The notes under the pieces are model-generated. The model worked only from the letters and a program-made list of their open reading frames with translations, ran no database searches and had not been told where the DNA came from. Below are positions 1 through 10,767 of a stretch of 32,261 bases of DNA, piece after piece. The stretch's first letter is position 1. Every line of letters starts with the position of its first letter. The stretch lies in contig CAYOQB010000046.1 in NCBI GenBank assembly GCA_964406035.1, positions 1 to 32,261 of the forward strand. The letters are read 5' to 3'. A program made the translations under genes and the position numbers. Source of the DNA: JAIEPW01 sp964406035 (GTDB lineage Bacteria > Acidobacteriota > Terriglobia > Bryobacterales > Bryobacteraceae).

Positions 1-1772
<1,772 letters not shown>

Positions 1773-2004
1773 CGGGCGGGAGAAAGCAGTTCTGGGACCT
1801 TCCTAAATTACTGAAAACACGCATCGCAATTGTGGGGGGACTGTTCGCTTTCGGAATCGATTGCCGCCCTTTGCGACAGCGGATTATTTAAGGCGGGCAG
1901 GGACGCCGCGCCTAGCGTGGTGGTCATCCGCCGGAGAAAGCTCACCGAACACTTTATGCGACGGCCGTTACCGGTTCGAAATCTGTATCGTGTATGCTCC
2001 CTCC

Positions 2005-4446
2005 ATGCGCTTGATTGCTGTGGTTGCTCTCTTCGCGGCGGGTTGCCTGTTCGCACAGGACACGCCGAAGCCGATTCCCGGCGGATACGCATTGCCCAAC
2101 GGATGGCGGATCACGCCGGCGGGCAAGTCGCTGCCCACCGAAGACATGGTTCTCAACGTCACCGGATCGCCGGACGGCAAGGTGATGGTCGCGTTGCATT
2201 CCGGGTTCAACCCGCACGGCATCGTCGTGGTGGACCAGAAGACCGATGAGCCGACGCAGCGGATCGCGCTAAAATCGGCGTGGCTGGGCATGGCCTGGAG
2301 TCCCGACGGGAAGAAGCTGTTCGTCTCCGGCGGCAACGCGGCCGGACGCCAGCCATCCAAGGCGCCCATCTATGAGTTCGGCTACGATAACGGCCGTCTC
2401 ACCGATCAGCCGCTGGCCACCCTGGAGGACGGCGGACAAGCGAGCGAGATCTTCTGGAGCGGGTTGGTGCATCACCCCCGCAAGAACGTGCTTTACGCTC
2501 TGCATCGCGGAACAGCGCGCTACTCCGGGCATGTGGTCGTATTCGATACCGAAACGAAGAAAGCGACGGCGCGAATCAAGGTGGACGCCATTCCGTACGC
2601 GGCCGCCATCTCGGCCGACGGCGCCACGCTGTACGTCACCAACTGGGCTTCGGACACCGTCAGCGTGATCGACACCGCGACCAATAAGGTGCTGGCTTCG
2701 CTGGCGGTGGGCGACAATCCCAACGATCTGCTGCTGACCCCCGATGGCCGCCTGTTTGTCGCCTGCGCGCAGGACAATTCCGTGTGGGTGATCGACACCG
2801 CGACACGGATGGCGCGGGAGCGGATCAACACCGCGCTGACGCCGCGCGCGCTGGAGGGATCAACGCCCAACGCTCTGGCGTACGACGCCGCCGCGAAGAT
2901 GCTGTTCGTGGCGAACGCCGACAACAACAGCGTCGCCGTGGTGCGGGTTGCCGAGAAGGGCGAAAGCGAAGTGATGGGCTTCATTCCCGCCGGCTGGTAT
3001 CCTTCCGCGCTGGCGCTGTCGCCGGACAAGAAAAAGCTGTTCGTGGGCAACAGCAAGGGCCTCGGGGGCTATTCGAACGTCACCGGGCCCAACAGCCCGC
3101 TGCGCAAGGCGGGCATGCCCGCCGATAGCGTCAAGAGCCTGCAGAAGGGCAGCGTGCAGATCGTGAATCTGGCCAATCTGCGAACCGAGCTTCGCGACAT
3201 GACCAGGCGGGTGTACGAGAACGTGCCCTATCGCGACGAGTTTCTCGCGGCGTCGAAGGCGCCCACCGCCCCCACGGTGGTGCCGCGTGAGGTCGGCGCG
3301 GGGTCGCCCATCAAGCACGTGATCTACATCATCAAGGAAAACCGCACTTACGACCAGGTGTTCGGAGACCTGCCGCAGGGCAACGGCGATTCGCGGATCA
3401 CCATCTTCGGGCGCAAGATCACGCCCAATCATCACAAGCTGGCCGAAGAGTATGTGCTGTTCGACAACCTGTACTGCGACGGCGAAGTGAGCGAGGACGG
3501 ACACTTCTGGTCCACCGCCGCGTTCGCGACCGACGCCAACGAGAAGCAGTGGCCGGTGGGCTACGGGGGTCATGGCCGGGCGCAGTATCACGAAGGCTAC
3601 GTCCCCCGCGGCGGCTACATCTGGGATGCGGCGCGCAAGAAAGGCCTGACCTTCCGCAGCTACGGCGAATTCGCTACCCGCGCCAGCGAAGGCAACGCGG
3701 ACGCCTCGCAGAACGCTCCGGGACTGATCGGTCACGTCGCGCCGAACTTCAAGAGGCCCGGCATGCGGGACCCGGACAACGTCAAGGAATTCATTCGCGA
3801 GTTCAACGAGTACGAGAGCAACTATGATTCGCCGGACCCGGAGAAGCGGCTGCCGAACTTCATCGTGATGAGCCTGGGCGAGGATCACACCACCGGGACG
3901 CGTCCCGGCACGCCGACGCCGCGCGCTTCGGTGGCGTCCAACGACTATGCCGTGGGCCTGCTGGTGGAGCGGGTGACAAACTCCAAGTACTGGCCCGAGA
4001 CCGCGATCTTCGTCATCGAGGACGATGCGCAGGACGGCCCGGATCATGTGGACGCGCGCCGCACCATCGGCCTGGTGATCAGCCCCTACACCAAGCGCGG
4101 CTTCGTCGACAAGACGCTGTACACCACCTCCTCCATGCTGCGGACCATGGAACTGCTGCTCGGCCTGCCGCCGATGAGCCAGTACGACGCCGCCGCTCCG
4201 CCGATGTACAACGCGTTCACGGACAAGGCGAATCCGGCGCCGTACCAGCACCTGGCGCCGCAGTACGACCTGAACGAGATGAACACCCAGCGCGCATGGG
4301 GTGCTCGCAAGTCCATGGAGATGAACCTGGACGAATACGACCGCGCGCCGATGTTCGAGCTCAATGAGATCGTGTGGAAGAGCGTCAAGGGGGCGAAGTC
4401 GGAAATGCCGCTGCCGGTCCACCGCTTCTGGTTCGGCGGGCGCTAG
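2005..4446 (+). CDS. secreted YncE-like beta-propeller / phosphoesterase fusion protein
   Basis: This 813-residue protein starts with a signal peptide (MRLIAVVALFAAGCLFAQD). The ATG at 2005 is chosen because the open frame upstream encodes nothing signal-like. Residues about 25-400 carry repeated blades of the YncE/cytochrome-D1 propeller type (LYVTNWASDTVSVIDTATNK, LFVACAQDNSVWVIDTATR, LFVANADNNSVAVV). Residues about 435-790 match the phosphoesterase/phospholipase C-acid phosphatase family (PF04185, alkaline-phosphatase fold). Metal-site motifs visible are KENRTYDQVFG (E445, N446) and EDDAQDGPDHVDARR (E672, D673, D680, H681). The usual family ending VDAHR reads VDARR here. It probably hydrolyses phosphate esters in the periplasm or outside the cell; the substrate is unknown. 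It is convergent with the esterase gene, and the two stop codons overlap within a CTAG palindrome. Confidence 0.9.
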   Translation: MRLIAVVALFAAGCLFAQDTPKPIPGGYALPNGWRITPAGKSLPTEDMVLNVTGSPDGKVMVALHSGFNPHGIVVVDQKTDEPTQRIALKSAWLGMAWSPDGKKLFVSGGNAAGRQPSKAPIYEFGYDNGRLTDQPLATLEDGGQASEIFWSGLVHHPRKNVLYALHRGTARYSGHVVVFDTETKKATARIKVDAIPYAAAISADGATLYVTNWASDTVSVIDTATNKVLASLAVGDNPNDLLLTPDGRLFVACAQDNSVWVIDTATRMARERINTALTPRALEGSTPNALAYDAAAKMLFVANADNNSVAVVRVAEKGESEVMGFIPAGWYPSALALSPDKKKLFVGNSKGLGGYSNVTGPNSPLRKAGMPADSVKSLQKGSVQIVNLANLRTELRDMTRRVYENVPYRDEFLAASKAPTAPTVVPREVGAGSPIKHVIYIIKENRTYDQVFGDLPQGNGDSRITIFGRKITPNHHKLAEEYVLFDNLYCDGEVSEDGHFWSTAAFATDANEKQWPVGYGGHGRAQYHEGYVPRGGYIWDAARKKGLTFRSYGEFATRASEGNADASQNAPGLIGHVAPNFKRPGMRDPDNVKEFIREFNEYESNYDSPDPEKRLPNFIVMSLGEDHTTGTRPGTPTPRASVASNDYAVGLLVERVTNSKYWPETAIFVIEDDAQDGPDHVDARRTIGLVISPYTKRGFVDKTLYTTSSMLRTMELLLGLPPMSQYDAAAPPMYNAFTDKANPAPYQHLAPQYDLNEMNTQRAWGARKSMEMNLDEYDRAPMFELNEIVWKSVKGAKSEMPLPVHRFWFGGR

Positions 4447-5273
4447 GGAGTTCCGAACAGATGCAGCAGCGCGGCGGGCAGCCGCCGCGCCCACGCGTCC
4501 TCATCGTGGACAGCGCAATCCTCGATGACCAGCTTCGCCCGAGGCAGCAGACGCGCGAGATCGAGCACGTCACGCACGGCTTCGCTGCCGCGATCGCCGG
4601 GACGGCAGCCGGCGGCGCCCATTTCATTGGTCCCGACGCCCAGGTAGATTCGCGCAGGCATTGATTTCGCTTTGCGAACCACATCCAGCACCTTGCGCTC
4701 CGCGACATACAAGGACGGGCTCTCCAGCAGCAACCCGCTGAACAGTCCCGGGCGAATCGCTGCGGCATAAAGAGCGATCAGCGCGCCGTAGGAGGACCCG
4801 CCAAGGGCGATGCGCCTTTTGTCAACCCGGTATGTCGCGGTGATCAGGGGCAGAACCTCGTCCGCCAGAAAGCTGGGATACAAGCTGCCGCGGGGGTTGG
4901 GTACGGGCGGGGAGAGGAACTTGTCCTCCCACGGCAGGTATTCCATCGGGCGGCCAGACCTTCCCGCGTTGTCGATGCCCACCACGATCAGCGGCGGGAT
5001 CTTGCGTTCGGCGATCAGCCGGGTGGCGGTTTCGTCCGCCTGCCACTCGCGCCCGGTGAACACCGAGGTGGCCCGGTCGAACAGGTTCTGCCCGTCATTC
5101 AGCAGCAGCACCGGATAGCCTCTCGCCTCGCCCGGCGAGTAACCGGCCGGAAGCCAGACGCGAACGGTACGCTGATTGCCGAAGATGCGGCTGTCGAGCT
5201 GGTGGGTAGCAAGAGTCCCTGTAACCTGGGCGGCGGCGCAGGAGGCCGCGAGGAGCGCGCAAGCAAGCTGCAT
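4443..5273 (-). CDS. secreted alpha/beta-hydrolase of the putative esterase (Fes/EstD-like) family
   Basis: The 276-residue product begins with a signal peptide (MQLACALLAASCAAAQ), so it is probably exported. It then follows the PF00756 esterase pattern: LDSRIFGNQRTVRVWLPAGY, the YPVLLLNDGQNLFD strand, and a GGSSYG nucleophile elbow with Ser161 as the likely catalytic serine. His256 in VHDEDAW is the likely catalytic histidine; this H-x-(E/D)-x-x-W ending is typical of Fes-like and feruloyl-type esterases. An acid residue between them is probably Asp227 or nearby but is not certain. The natural ester (siderophore, acylated sugar or other) cannot be told from sequence. It is divergent from priA with only 43 bases between the starts, and convergent with the phosphoesterase gene. 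Confidence 0.85.
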   Translation of the reverse strand: MQLACALLAASCAAAQVTGTLATHQLDSRIFGNQRTVRVWLPAGYSPGEARGYPVLLLNDGQNLFDRATSVFTGREWQADETATRLIAERKIPPLIVVGIDNAGRSGRPMEYLPWEDKFLSPPVPNPRGSLYPSFLADEVLPLITATYRVDKRRIALGGSSYGALIALYAAAIRPGLFSGLLLESPSLYVAERKVLDVVRKAKSMPARIYLGVGTNEMGAAGCRPGDRGSEAVRDVLDLARLLPRAKLVIEDCAVHDEDAWARRLPAALLHLFGTP

Positions 5274-5316
5274 AAGCCTGGGACGGAGGAACGCGGCCTC
5301 CGGTTAGGATAATAGC

Positions 5317-7725
5317 TTGCTCTACTGCGACGTCAGCCTGCCGGTCCCGCTGCACCAGGAGTTCACCTACCTGCTGCCGTTGACGCTGCGCCGGCGAGCC
5401 CAGCCGGGGTGCCGCATCACGGTGCCGTTCGGCCCGCGCAAGCTGACCGGCGTGATCCTGCGGGTGCATGACGATCCTCCAGCCGCCGCCGCGCGGGAGG
5501 CGTTGCTGCTGCTGGATGAGGAGCCGGTTCTCGACGCCGGATTGCTATCGCTGGGACGCTGGATCGCACAGTATTATTGCGCGCCCTTGGGCGAGGTCCT
5601 GCGCGGCATGGTGCCGTTGTCCGGAGAGTTGAAGCGCGGCAGGTCGTACTCGCTGACTCCCGCCGGGCGCGATGCCGCGCGCCAGCTCTTCCTGGATGAC
5701 TCCTCGGACCCGGCGCTAACGGTGATGCGCCTGCTCGAGCAGCGCAGCCTGTCTCAGGCGCAGATCCTGCGGCGGGTGCCGGAATCGGGCAAGGTCCTGC
5801 GATCCCTGGAAAAGAAAGGGCTGGTGGCGGCGGAAGCTCCCTCCGAGCGCTTCGAGGCGTCACGCGCCGGGTCGGCGCGGCTGAGCGTGGAGTTCGCGGC
5901 GCGCGACGGCGACGACAAGCTGCCGCGGGTGCAGCGCGAATTGCTCGCCTTCCTGGAACTGCATCCCGGCGTTCACAACCTGGAAGAAGTGGACCTGCTG
6001 ATTCGCGGCGCGAGTCCCGCCGCGCGGGCGTTGTCCAGGCGCGGCCTGGTGAAGCTGGAAATCGCCACGCCGCCCCCGCCCAGCGCCTTCGAGGGCGGGA
6101 CGCCGCCGGTGCTGAACCCGCATCAGCAAGCCGCTTTCGCCGCGATCCGGGAGGCGATCGACGCCAGGCAGTACCAAACCTTCCTGTTACAGGGCATCAC
6201 CGGCTCGGGCAAGACCGAGGTATACCTGCGAGCCATCGAAGCCGCGCTGGCTGCGGGTCGCGGCGCCATCCTGCTGGTGCCGGAGATCGCCCTGACGCCC
6301 GCCGTGGCGGGCCAGTTCCTCACCCGCTTCGGCGATTCCGTGGCGATTCTCCATTCCGCCTTCCACGACGCCGAGCGCGCGGCTGCCTGGCGCCGCATCC
6401 GCTCCGGACAGGCGCGGGTGGTGGTGGGCACGCGATCCGGCGTGTTCGCCCCGGTGCGCGATCTCGGCCTCATCGTGGTCGACGAGGAGCACGATCACAG
6501 CTATAAGCAGCAGGAGAGCCCGCGCTACCACGGCCGCGATGTAGCCATCGTGCGGGCGCGGCAGTTGGGGGCTTGCGTGGTGCTCGGCTCGGCCACCCCT
6601 TCCATGGAATCCAAGTACAACACGCTTCGCGGCAAGTACACGCTGTTGCAATTGCCGGAGCGGGTGGAGAACCGGCCGCTGCCGGAGGTCCGGCTGGTGG
6701 ATCTGAGAGTCGAGTTCATCGAGACACGCAAGACCTCGATCTTTTCACGCCCCCTGGTGGAGGCGATCGAACAGCGGCTGAAGGATCGCGAGCAGACCAT
6801 GATTCTGCTGAACCGGCGCGGCTTCTCCAGTTTTGTCGCCTGCCGCGCCTGCGGGGAGCGGATGGAATGTCCCAATTGCGCGGTGACGCTCACTTACCAC
6901 CGGCGGGATCGCCGCATGCTGTGCCATTACTGCGCACATGCGGCTCGCGTGCCGCAGCAGTGCTGGAAGTGCGAGAGCGAGCACCTGAATTTTCTCGGCA
7001 CCGGGTCCGAGAAGGTGGAGGACGAGCTCCATGCCCTGTTCCCTCAGGCCCGCGTCGCCCGCCTGGATCGCGACACCGTCGGCGCCAAGCGCGATTACGA
7101 GCACGTGCTGGGCGAGTTCCGCGCCGGCCGTTTCGACATTCTGGTGGGAACGCAGATGATCGCCAAGGGCCACGACATCGCCAACGTAACCCTGGTGGGC
7201 GTCGTGAACGCCGACATCGGGCTCGGACTGCCGGATTTCCGCGCCGCCGAACGCGCGTTTCAATTGCTGACGCAAGCCGCCGGACGGGCCGGACGCGGCA
7301 ACATGCCGGGCATCGTCCTCATCCAGACCATCAACCCCGAACACTACGCGATCCAGGCCGCCGCCTCGCAGGATTTCGAGAAGTTTTACGAGAAGGAGCT
7401 GAACTTCCGTCGCCTGATGCGCTATCCGCCTTTCGCCGCCCTCGCCAACATCCTGGTGCGCAGCGAAGACCGCCAGCAGGCGCTCGAGCGCAGCGAGCAA
7501 CTGGAGCGCCTGATCCTGCCCGCGCCCGAGGGAATGAAGCTGTTGGGCCCGGCCGAGGCGCCGGTGCCGCGGCTGCGCGAGGAGTATCGCTACCAGCTCC
7601 TGTTGAAGTCGACCAGCCGTCCGAAATTGCATGAAGTGCTCACCCGCGTGCTGGACTTCGCGCGCGAGGAGAAGTGGAGCTCCTCTTCGCTTGTCGTTGA
7701 CGTGGACCCGATGACTTTGCTCTAA
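5317..7725 (+). CDS. priA: primosomal protein N' (replication restart helicase PriA)
   Basis: PriA is the 3'-5' DNA helicase that recognises stalled or D-loop forks and reloads the replicative helicase. The 802-residue frame starts at TTG 5317, preceded by AGGA at 5306-5309; no ATG lies near the conserved N-terminus (LYCDVSLPVPLHQEFTYLLP), so TTG is the likely start. The 3'BD domain spans roughly residues 1-100. Walker A is GITGSGKTE (about 293-301) and the DEEH box begins at about 389. Eight zinc-binding cysteines are present (C509, C512, C518, C521, C536, C539, C549, C552). Helicase motifs V and VI follow (GTQMIAKGHD; QAAGRAGRG). Length and all key residues are normal. The GNAT gene follows 9 bases downstream and is probably cotranscribed. 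Confidence 0.97.
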   Translation: MLYCDVSLPVPLHQEFTYLLPLTLRRRAQPGCRITVPFGPRKLTGVILRVHDDPPAAAAREALLLLDEEPVLDAGLLSLGRWIAQYYCAPLGEVLRGMVPLSGELKRGRSYSLTPAGRDAARQLFLDDSSDPALTVMRLLEQRSLSQAQILRRVPESGKVLRSLEKKGLVAAEAPSERFEASRAGSARLSVEFAARDGDDKLPRVQRELLAFLELHPGVHNLEEVDLLIRGASPAARALSRRGLVKLEIATPPPPSAFEGGTPPVLNPHQQAAFAAIREAIDARQYQTFLLQGITGSGKTEVYLRAIEAALAAGRGAILLVPEIALTPAVAGQFLTRFGDSVAILHSAFHDAERAAAWRRIRSGQARVVVGTRSGVFAPVRDLGLIVVDEEHDHSYKQQESPRYHGRDVAIVRARQLGACVVLGSATPSMESKYNTLRGKYTLLQLPERVENRPLPEVRLVDLRVEFIETRKTSIFSRPLVEAIEQRLKDREQTMILLNRRGFSSFVACRACGERMECPNCAVTLTYHRRDRRMLCHYCAHAARVPQQCWKCESEHLNFLGTGSEKVEDELHALFPQARVARLDRDTVGAKRDYEHVLGEFRAGRFDILVGTQMIAKGHDIANVTLVGVVNADIGLGLPDFRAAERAFQLLTQAAGRAGRGNMPGIVLIQTINPEHYAIQAAASQDFEKFYEKELNFRRLMRYPPFAALANILVRSEDRQQALERSEQLERLILPAPEGMKLLGPAEAPVPRLREEYRYQLLLKSTSRPKLHEVLTRVLDFAREEKWSSSSLVVDVDPMTLL

Positions 7726-7734
7726 TCGCCCGCG

Positions 7735-8523
7735 GTGCGTCACGCCTTCCAGATCGTGGACCGGAACCTGCGTTCCGCCATGCAGTTCTTTGGCCGGGCG
7801 ACCGGTGAAGGTGAGGTGCTGGAGCAGCCGGGGCTGCTGCTGATCCACTCCGGAATGCAGAGCGGGATCTTCAACATGGCGCTGCTGTCGGCGGAGGCAG
7901 GCGCACGGGAGCTGGCCGCGCAACTGGACAACGCGGCGGCGTACTTCGCGGGCCGGGCGGCCCCCTGGTCCGTGTGGCTGTGCGAGCAATGGACCCCGGA
8001 AGTGCCGCCGGCCGAGGTCACCGCGGAGTTCGCGCGGCGCGGCTTCCGCCAGATCAACAACCCGCCCGCCATGATCGCGGAGAAACTGAAGGATCCGCTG
8101 AATCAACTTCCCCAAGTGGATGTTCGCCGCGTGGATGATGAGGCCACCCGCCTGGCGTTCGCCACCATCTGCTCCACTTGTTTCGACATTCCCTTTCGCA
8201 CCGCGGCTCGCTTTTATGAAGGAGAGCGGAGCTGGCAGTACGGTTACGACGGCTTCATCGGATACGCCCGCGGCGCTCCGGTTTGCGCGATGGCCACCGT
8301 GGTGAGCGGCGAGGCGACGGGCGTGTACTCGCTAGGGACGCTGCCGGAACATCGCAAGAAGGGATACGGGGAGGCGCTGATGCGGAGAGTGCTGGCGGAG
8401 CTCGGGCACAGCGAAGGGGAGCGCACGACGGTGCTGCAGTCCTCGGAGGCGGGGTATCGGTTGTACCGGCAGATGGGATACCGCCGGGTGGGGTCGTACC
8501 GCGTGTTTCTCAGCGGAGGTTAG
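7735..8523 (+). CDS. GNAT-family N-acetyltransferase
   Basis: The 262-residue protein starts at GTG 7735, 9 bases after priA stops, so it is probably translated from the same message. Residues about 125-260 form a GNAT domain. The acetyl-CoA binding motif A is YSLGTLPEHRKKGYGEALMR, with the R-x-x-G-x-G/A pattern as RKKGYG, and motif B is AGYRLYRQMGYRRVGSYRVF. The first 120 residues are a less conserved region that may be a degenerate second GNAT-like half. The acetyl acceptor cannot be inferred. It converges with the degenerate GGDEF gene, with three bases between stop codons. Confidence 0.85.
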   Translation: MRHAFQIVDRNLRSAMQFFGRATGEGEVLEQPGLLLIHSGMQSGIFNMALLSAEAGARELAAQLDNAAAYFAGRAAPWSVWLCEQWTPEVPPAEVTAEFARRGFRQINNPPAMIAEKLKDPLNQLPQVDVRRVDDEATRLAFATICSTCFDIPFRTAARFYEGERSWQYGYDGFIGYARGAPVCAMATVVSGEATGVYSLGTLPEHRKKGYGEALMRRVLAELGHSEGERTTVLQSSEAGYRLYRQMGYRRVGSYRVFLSGG

Positions 8524-8526
8524 GGG

Positions 8527-9516
8527 TCACGTAGCCAGGCTGCGCTGGAGGAATCCCACGCGGGCGAGGAGTTGATCCGGAGTTTCGCCGGGGACCTGAT
8601 CCAGAAACGCCATGGCGATTTCGAAGTTGATGGCATCGGAGTGGCGGGAGGACTCGGCGCGGCGGCAGATCTCGTGGCGGAGCGCGGTGGGGTTGGGATG
8701 GATGCTGGGCAGCAGGATGAGGAACTCGTCGTCCGTCCAGCGTCCGAGCGCGGCGGACCGGCCCACGACTTCGCGCATCGCTTCCACGAAGCGGGCGAGC
8801 TGCTCGTCTCGGCGGTACTGACCGTAGCGGGCTTCCAGGCGCTTCCAGTTCCGGATGGTGACCAGAGCCAGGGACAGCGGGGTTGCGCTTCGCGCCGTTT
8901 CCAGCAGGCTGCGCTCGATCGCGGACCGGCTGGCGCTGCCCGAGGCGGCGTCCGAGAGCGCCTCCCGTTGCAGTGAATCCAGGCGAACCTGCAGTACGCG
9001 GATCTCGTCCCGCATCGCCGCCACTTCCATGCGGCTCTTGCGGCGAATCTCCTCCACGCAGGCGGCGATGGCATCGGCGGAGTCGCGGATACCCTGCCGC
9101 AGTTCCTCCACTGAATCGCGGGTGGCGACCTCGCGCAGCGTCTTTAAGTCGCTCCCCAGACGGTCCACCGTTTCTCCGGACTGTTGCGCAACGTGATCCG
9201 AAGCTGCCAGCAACGCATCCACTGCGGCCTGCAGATCGCTCCGCAGCCGGGCTACCGCGCTTTCCGCGCTCGACTGATACCGTCGCAGGTGGAACCGAAA
9301 CTGCTCCCGCGCCAGCTCCAGTTGTTCCAGCTCCGGATCCTCGAGCAGCTTCGCCACTGCCTGCGTGTGCTTGCGCAGCCCCGCCGGACCGCCCTTCTCC
9401 ACCTCCACCGCCGTCTCGCCGGCGATCTTCACCAGCGCCCGGCAACATTCCACCGTGCTCCGGCGCAACGCCTGCTGGCGTTCAATTTCATTCTGTTCGT
9501 GGCGAATGGAAATCAC
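8527..9516 (-). CDS. coiled-coil protein with degenerate GGDEF domain
   Basis: The 329-residue protein starts at GTG 9516 (MISIRHEQNEIERQQ). Residues about 1-185 are strongly helical and rich in Glu, Arg, Leu and Ala, without a signal peptide or membrane segment. They look like a cytoplasmic coiled-coil sensor or oligomerisation stalk. Residues about 188-328 align by pattern with diguanylate cyclase domains: LSLALVTIRNWKRLEARYG corresponds to the region after the DxLT box, and GRWTDDEFLILLP sits where RxGGDEF normally lies. The signature is T261-D262-D263-E264-F265, so both glycines that contact GTP are replaced, and the DxLTGLxNR box has become DAASGSASRS. Cyclase activity is therefore unlikely; nucleotide binding or a scaffold role is possible. 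It is the last gene of the 12442-to-8527 minus-strand run, 34 bases after the Memo gene. Confidence 0.75.
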   Translation of the reverse strand: MISIRHEQNEIERQQALRRSTVECCRALVKIAGETAVEVEKGGPAGLRKHTQAVAKLLEDPELEQLELAREQFRFHLRRYQSSAESAVARLRSDLQAAVDALLAASDHVAQQSGETVDRLGSDLKTLREVATRDSVEELRQGIRDSADAIAACVEEIRRKSRMEVAAMRDEIRVLQVRLDSLQREALSDAASGSASRSAIERSLLETARSATPLSLALVTIRNWKRLEARYGQYRRDEQLARFVEAMREVVGRSAALGRWTDDEFLILLPSIHPNPTALRHEICRRAESSRHSDAINFEIAMAFLDQVPGETPDQLLARVGFLQRSLAT

Positions 9517-9550
9517 TTAGACTGCTTATCGGCCGGACGCCGGAGTTTGC

Positions 9551-10765
9551 TTAACGGGAAAACGACATGCCGGAGAAACTCACCACGCTTCCTCCATCGA
9601 TGTTCCACTGCTCGTAGCGCTTCAGCTCTCCGCGCACGCCGGGAACCGCCCGCAAAAAAGCATACAGCGGCGCCGCTCCGCACCACTTCAGCGGATCGTG
9701 ATTCTCGCTCACCAAACTCCAGAACCCGGCGGCGTCTCCCGCCTCGATCCGCGAAATGCGCTCCCGGTCGCGGCTCGCCACCACCACCATCTCCCCTTCT
9801 TCGGCGCGTGCCTCCACCGCATCCCCATAGCGGCGGCCGACATGCGCCATGTCCACTCCCAGCACCCACAACAGCCGGTCGCCTTCCCGCGCCGCCAGCT
9901 CTCCCAGCGCGTCCAGCGCCCGCGCCGCCGTATCGCCTTCCTCCGGAGCCTTGCCTTCATACAAACCCCGCGCGAAAGAGCCGCACAGGATCGGCAGCAC
10001 CCGCACCTCCGGCCCGTAGAGATGCTGCAGCATGACCACCTGAAACTCGATTGAATGCTCGATCGCATGGCAGTAATCCTCCATGCGGATCGAACTGCCC
10101 CCCTTGGCCTCCAAAAAATCCACCAGCTCGCCCGCCGCGCGAGTCACCCCGTAGGGCGTGGCAAACGGCTTTCGCGTCAGCCCCAGCACATCCGGCTCGC
10201 CGTAATGCGAGGTCCCGAGCACCACGAACGTGCGATCGGCATAAGCCGGCGATAACGACTGGTACGCCGCCCGGTAGCTGCCCCAGCCGCCGAACGGGCT
10301 TACGTGCGGGGCGGCAACGCCCACCAGCGAATCGCCATCCGGCGCGAGACTCGCTCCCAGATTGCGATCCAGCTCCGCGCGCAGTTCGCCGGCGCCCTCC
10401 GGATACCCCGCTCCCGCGTGCGCCGCCAGCCGCACCGGCGACTCCGCGAACGCCCGCGCCCGCTCCTCGCGCATTCGCTCGTAGATCTCGTCTTCCAGAA
10501 ACCCGGCGCTGGCCAGCGTCTCAACCAGATGCCGCTCCAGATTGCCGACATCGATATCGCCGGTCAGCCGCACCAGGAATTCGCGCAGATCCAAATCGCT
10601 CGATTCGCCGTCGAACAGCTCCACCGCGCCCACCAGCGCCGGCGGGATGATCAGCGTGGCGTCGCTGAAGCCGTACGGATCGCGAATCAACAGACCCGGC
10701 TTTTCGGGCACCGGGGAGGGCATGAAATCCAGGTTCATGCGCAGGCGGGGCAGCAGGTCCGCCAT
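9551..10765 (-). CDS. amrB: Memo-family protein (AmmeMemoRadiSam system protein B) with N-terminal extension
   Basis: Residues about 112-404 match the Memo/AmmeMemoRadiSam B family (PF01875), which has an extradiol-dioxygenase-like fold. The three ligands known from human MEMO1 (H49, H81, C244) appear to correspond to His154 (AAPHVSPFGGWGSY), His187 (GTSHYGEPD) and Cys362 (KWCGAAPLY). The AIEHSIEFQ and GVDMAHVGRRYGD motifs are also present. Residues about 1-105 are an extra domain with LIIPPALVGAVELFDGESS, which resembles a small winged-helix or PqqD-like module; this is inference. The start ATG at 10765 lies 2 bases after the stop of the upstream membrane protein gene, so the two are cotranscribed. 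No AMMECR1 or radical-SAM AmrS partner is visible nearby. The biochemical role of the bacterial system is not established. Confidence 0.88.
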   Translation of the reverse strand: MADLLPRLRMNLDFMPSPVPEKPGLLIRDPYGFSDATLIIPPALVGAVELFDGESSDLDLREFLVRLTGDIDVGNLERHLVETLASAGFLEDEIYERMREERARAFAESPVRLAAHAGAGYPEGAGELRAELDRNLGASLAPDGDSLVGVAAPHVSPFGGWGSYRAAYQSLSPAYADRTFVVLGTSHYGEPDVLGLTRKPFATPYGVTRAAGELVDFLEAKGGSSIRMEDYCHAIEHSIEFQVVMLQHLYGPEVRVLPILCGSFARGLYEGKAPEEGDTAARALDALGELAAREGDRLLWVLGVDMAHVGRRYGDAVEARAEEGEMVVVASRDRERISRIEAGDAAGFWSLVSENHDPLKWCGAAPLYAFLRAVPGVRGELKRYEQWNIDGGSVVSFSGMSFSR

Positions 10766-10767
10766 GC

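Noticed and set aside
2860..4494. 544-codon minus-strand open frame
   Set aside because: It mirrors the phosphoesterase gene; its composition (Val, Arg, His, Gly) is typical of GC-rich antisense frames, and the other strand has clear motifs.
6745..8115. 456-codon minus-strand open frame
   Set aside because: It lies across priA and the GNAT gene; no domain and antisense-like composition.
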